A stretch of DNA of 9,596 bases from contig JAFGIH010000093.1 in the NCBI GenBank assembly GCA_016929985.1, positions 1 to 9,596 of the forward strand, in the 5' to 3' direction. The notes beneath the pieces were generated by a model. The model worked only from the letters and a program-made list of their open reading frames with translations, was not told the DNA's origin and did not search any database. A program made the translations under genes and the position numbers. Every line of letters begins with the position of its first letter. Positions within the stretch are counted from its first letter, which is position 1. Shown one piece after another: positions 6,446 to 9,596 of this stretch. This stretch comes from Thermoleophilia bacterium. Its GTDB lineage: Bacteria; Actinomycetota; Thermoleophilia; RBG-16-64-13.

Positions 6446-6516
6446 GTTACCAGCGTACCGATAACCGAGATATGCGGACTCTGGGCGGGATGTTGATTGA
6501 TCTGACCAGTCTTAAC

Positions 6517-6521
6517 GGGAG
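6517..6521 (+). promoter_or_regulatory. Ribosome binding site deciding the NRPS start
   Basis: GGGAG lies 7 nt before the GTG at 6529. The alternative in-frame ATG at 6490 has G-rich sequence directly against it, with no proper spacing, so the GTG is preferred. Confidence 0.5.
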
Positions 6522-6528
6522 CGACAGA

Positions 6529-9500
6529 GTGACAGAAGCACATGCGGCAGGCCGGGGTGCGGCGGATTGGAGAGATGAAGTCGGTTGCCCACTGTCGTTT
6601 GGACAGGAACGCCTATGGTTGGCTTATCTCCTGGAGCCCCGTTCACCCGTGTACAACATTCCCGTGTGCCTTTGGCTCCGAGGGAAGGTCGACATACAAG
6701 CCCTCGAGCAGAGTCTGACAGAGATCGTACGCCGCCACGACATCCTCCGGACGCGCATCGTCGTAGTCGACAAGGAACCACGACAGAAGGTCGTGCCACC
6801 TGCACCCGTCAGGCTACTGGTGACGGATCTCGACGATACTGCCGCCGCCAAGTGCCACGAGCGGGCCATGGAGCTGGTCACACAGGAGTCATTGCGGCCC
6901 TTCGATCTGCGCAGGGGTCCGGTGTTTCGCGCATCCCTCGTAAGGACCGGGGTAGCCGAACAGGTGTTCCTCTTCGTCGTGCACCACATCGCGTTCGATG
7001 GTTGGTCGAGAGATATCTTCCTGCAGGAACTGGGCCTCCTTTACAGTGATTTCAGCGATGGGAAGACGGGCGAGCTGCCCGACTTGCCGCTCACGTATGC
7101 GGAGTTCGCTGTTTGGCAACGCGAACTCGGGAAATCTGGAGCTCTTGATGTTGGTTTGGACTACTGGCGAGGACTCCTCGGGGAGGATCCTCAGACTCTC
7201 GACCTACCTACCGACTACCCACGTCCTAGAGCGCGGTCATCCGTGGGCCGCATGAGTCTGTCTCGAATCTCGCCATCCATAGTCGAACGTCTCAAGCCTC
7301 TAGCCAGCAGTGAGTCCACCACGCTCTATGCCACTCTGCTAGCTGCCTTTGTGGCGCTGCTTCACCGGTACACCGGGCAGGACGACATCGTTATCGGTCA
7401 CGTTGTCGCGGGGCGAACGCGGTCTGACCTTGAGGGGCTGATAGGGTTCTTTGTCAATACGATCCCGCTCCGGGCGCGGCTCAGTAACGACCCTAGCTTC
7501 CGGGATCTGGTCCGGCAGGTGCGGTCGGCGGTGATGCACGGCCTGGCGCACCAGGATGTGCCACTCGAGAAGCTGACCGAAGAGCTGCACCTCGCTCACG
7601 ACCTCGGCCGACCCCCTCTGTTCCAGTTGCTGTTCACGCTCGAGACCTTTGCGCGGGCCCCCGCCACCATCTCGGACATACAGGTCGAGATGGTCGATAT
7701 CCACACGGAGACAGCCAAGTTCGACCTGACGCTCACGTTAAGAGAGCTGGCGGACGGTTTACTTGCTGCCTGGGAGTACAGCACTGAGTTGTTTGACGAG
7801 GAGACCGTACGCCGGATGTCTAGCCACTTCACACGGTTGCTCGAGCACGCGGCGGACCATCCAGAGTCGAGATTATCCAAGCTGCCGCTGCTCGCCGAAG
7901 AAGAGCGACACCGCATCCTGGTGAAGTGGAATTCCACCGAATGTGAGTACCCGAGAGAAAGCTGTATACACGAGTTGTTTGAGGAACAGGCGACTCTGAA
8001 TGGAGGACGCGTAGCGCTCGTCGCCGACGATAAGCGCATGACCTACGCGGAATTGAACGAAAGCGCGAATCGCCTCGCGCGCCGGTTGCGCAAGGAAGGA
8101 ATCCGTAGAGAGGTCCCGGTAGGACTCTGCTTCAATCGATCCCTGGACATGATAATCGGCATTCTAGGAGTCTTGAAAGCAGGCGGAGCCTACGTCCCGC
8201 TTGACCCTGCGTACCCCCGGGAGCGCATCCAGTACATAGTTGAAGACACCGGCGCTCCGGTAGTCCTCACGGACAGCAGTCTGGCCCCCAATGTGCCGGG
8301 GGCTGGCTGCCGGATTCTCTGTCTCGATGTGGAATGGGAACAGATCGCGAAGGAATCTGCAGAGAATCTCCGCGTCGGAGGGCAGTCAGATGACCTGGCC
8401 TACATCATGTACACGTCTGGCTCCACTGGGAAGCCCAAAGGAGTGTGCGTGGTTCACCGGGGCGTGGTGAGACTGGTCAAGGGGAACGACTACGCTTCTC
8501 TCGGACCCGACGAGACCGTCCTGCAGCTTGCGACGTTCTCATTCGACGCGTCGACATTCGAGATCTGGGGGAGCCTGCTGAACGGCGGCCGCCTCGTCAT
8601 CTACCCGAATCGGCTCCCCACAAATGATGATCTCGGTCGAATCATAAGAGACCAATACGTGAGCACACTCTGGCTGACCTCTGGACTGTTCCACAACGTA
8701 GTAGACGCGGGTCTCGAAGCCCTTTCGGGGCTCAAACAGCTGCTCGTCGGAGGGGATGTCGTCTCTCCAACCCATGCCGCGCAGTTCAAGGCACGATATC
8801 CGGATTGCAGGCTCATCAACGGGTACGGTCCGACGGAGAACACCACATTCACGACATCCTATGACATAACCGGCAGAGAAGAGGGCCCACTACCGATCGG
8901 TCGTCCTATCGCGAACACCACCGCCTACATCCTGGACGAGCATCTCCAGCCCGTCCCAGTCGGGGTTGTTGGGGAACTTTGCACAGGCGGCGACGGACTC
9001 GCTCGCGGCTACCTCAACGACGAAGCGCTGACCAACGAGAGATTCATCCCAAACACTGTGGCTCCGCTCGACTCGCCACTGCTGTATCGAACTGGTGACC
9101 TGGCAAGCTATCGGGCCGATGGGGTCATCATGTTCAAGGGCAGGAAAGACAACCAGGTGAAGGTGAATGGCTTCCGAGTCGAGACGGAAGAGGTGGAGGC
9201 AGTGCTGCGGTCTTGCCCGGCGGTCGCGCAGGTAACCGTTGTGGTGCGACCTTCGCCGCGAGGGGACAGACAACTGGTTGCATATTGCGTTCCGTCACCA
9301 GGTGAGGAATTGGCAGCCGCTTCTCTCCGTGAGTACATGCAGGAGCATCTACCCGGGTACATGGTGCCGTCCTCATTCGTCACTCTTGCCGCGCTGCCGC
9401 TGAACGCGCAGGGCAAAGTGGACCTTAGTGGCTTGCCGGAGCCTGGGTCGACCCAAGGCGCCGAAGCGACCCCCTACGCTGCCCCCCGAGATCCACTCGA

Positions 9501-9596
9501 ATCGATGATCGTATCCATCTGGAAGCAGTTGTTCGCCGTCGATTCCATCGGCATCCATGACAACTTCTTCGATCTTGGCGGTCATTCCCTCTTGGC
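6529..9596 (+). CDS. Nonribosomal peptide synthetase, C-A-T module (3' truncated by window edge), predicted valine-activating
   Basis: The open frame covers 1022 codons with no stop. Residues about 22-450 are a condensation domain, with LSFGQERLW (22-30) and an intact HHIAFDG catalytic motif (152-158). Residues about 478-970 are an adenylation domain with LKAGGAYVPLDPAYP, YTSGSTGKPKG (628-638), NGYGPTE, YRTGDLA and the catalytic Lys963 in QGKVD. Placed against GrsA, the specificity residues are D673, A674, F677, W715, L739, G741, G765, T773, F774 and K963. This code, DAFWLGGTFK, differs at one place from the classic valine code DAFWIGGTFK. A carrier domain begins after that; DNFFDLGGHSLL carries the phosphopantetheine Ser1020 just before the window ends. 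The start is GTG 6529, with GGGAG upstream; ATG 6490 is an alternative. AGA and ATA codons are commoner than in upstream genes, suggesting transfer. Confidence 0.95.
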   Translation, partial: MTEAHAAGRGAADWRDEVGCPLSFGQERLWLAYLLEPRSPVYNIPVCLWLRGKVDIQALEQSLTEIVRRHDILRTRIVVVDKEPRQKVVPPAPVRLLVTDLDDTAAAKCHERAMELVTQESLRPFDLRRGPVFRASLVRTGVAEQVFLFVVHHIAFDGWSRDIFLQELGLLYSDFSDGKTGELPDLPLTYAEFAVWQRELGKSGALDVGLDYWRGLLGEDPQTLDLPTDYPRPRARSSVGRMSLSRISPSIVERLKPLASSESTTLYATLLAAFVALLHRYTGQDDIVIGHVVAGRTRSDLEGLIGFFVNTIPLRARLSNDPSFRDLVRQVRSAVMHGLAHQDVPLEKLTEELHLAHDLGRPPLFQLLFTLETFARAPATISDIQVEMVDIHTETAKFDLTLTLRELADGLLAAWEYSTELFDEETVRRMSSHFTRLLEHAADHPESRLSKLPLLAEEERHRILVKWNSTECEYPRESCIHELFEEQATLNGGRVALVADDKRMTYAELNESANRLARRLRKEGIRREVPVGLCFNRSLDMIIGILGVLKAGGAYVPLDPAYPRERIQYIVEDTGAPVVLTDSSLAPNVPGAGCRILCLDVEWEQIAKESAENLRVGGQSDDLAYIMYTSGSTGKPKGVCVVHRGVVRLVKGNDYASLGPDETVLQLATFSFDASTFEIWGSLLNGGRLVIYPNRLPTNDDLGRIIRDQYVSTLWLTSGLFHNVVDAGLEALSGLKQLLVGGDVVSPTHAAQFKARYPDCRLINGYGPTENTTFTTSYDITGREEGPLPIGRPIANTTAYILDEHLQPVPVGVVGELCTGGDGLARGYLNDEALTNERFIPNTVAPLDSPLLYRTGDLASYRADGVIMFKGRKDNQVKVNGFRVETEEVEAVLRSCPAVAQVTVVVRPSPRGDRQLVAYCVPSPGEELAAASLREYMQEHLPGYMVPSSFVTLAALPLNAQGKVDLSGLPEPGSTQGAEATPYAAPRDPLESMIVSIWKQLFAVDSIGIHDNFFDLGGHSLL

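Larger units (their letters stand above)
6360..6528. other. Upstream region of the NRPS gene, with short inverted repeats
   Basis: No gene is recognised. This 169-bp stretch should contain the NRPS promoter, but I see no convincing -35/-10 pair. It is visibly less GC-rich than the first 4 kb and carries the two dyads listed separately. Confidence 0.4.

Noticed and set aside
6220..6543. Reverse-strand 107-codon frame overlapping the transposase remnant
   Set aside because: The IS256 similarity is in the other frame; this one shows no domain and crosses the NRPS start.
6585..7049. Forward 154-codon frame inside the NRPS start
   Set aside because: The overlapping frame carries the condensation-domain motifs; this one is Arg/Pro-rich without motifs.

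Overview
The window looks like a chromosome segment from a high-GC bacterium, most likely an actinobacterial-type lineage. The basis is GC-rich codon use, GTG starts, and a 4-bp overlap and a one-base overlap between successive genes. I cannot name a genus from the sequence alone. About the first 5.9 kb reads as ordinary chromosome. The last 3.5 kb reads as acquired DNA, with a tRNA-Ser gene at the junction.

Bases 1-3956 hold a tightly packed forward run. It comprises the C-terminal part of prephenate dehydratase (pheA, phenylalanine synthesis), seryl-tRNA synthetase (serS), nicotinamidase (pncA) and nicotinate phosphoribosyltransferase (pncB). The last two are consecutive steps of NAD salvage (nicotinamide to nicotinate to nicotinate mononucleotide). 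pncA overlaps serS by 4 nt and pncB overlaps pncA by 1 nt, so these three are probably translationally coupled.

Bases 3958-4558 hold a convergent reverse-strand pair: a 61-residue single-pass membrane protein followed at once by a PaaI-like hotdog thioesterase. The thioesterase stop lies one base from the pncB stop. Divergent from this pair, bases 4729-5778 hold two tandem paralogues. Each has an N-terminal four-cysteine zinc ribbon, a Tyr/Pro/Gln-rich linker and a C-terminal CD225/dispanin-type membrane domain. The second copy is split by a one-base frame change at a run of seven C residues. A strong 12-bp hairpin closes this group, and tRNA-Ser(UGA) follows at 5847-5933.

Beyond the tRNA there is a gene-poor stretch carrying the decayed C-terminus of an IS256-family transposase (reverse strand) and two related short inverted repeats. 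Then a large forward nonribosomal peptide synthetase (NRPS) gene begins at about 6529 and runs off the window at 9596. It has a complete condensation domain, a complete adenylation domain whose ten-residue specificity code reads DAFWLGGTFK (valine-like), and the start of a carrier domain including the phosphopantetheine serine. AGA and ATA codons are clearly commoner in this gene than in serS-pncA-pncB. Together with the tRNA and the transposase remnant, this suggests a biosynthetic island inserted next to tRNA-Ser.
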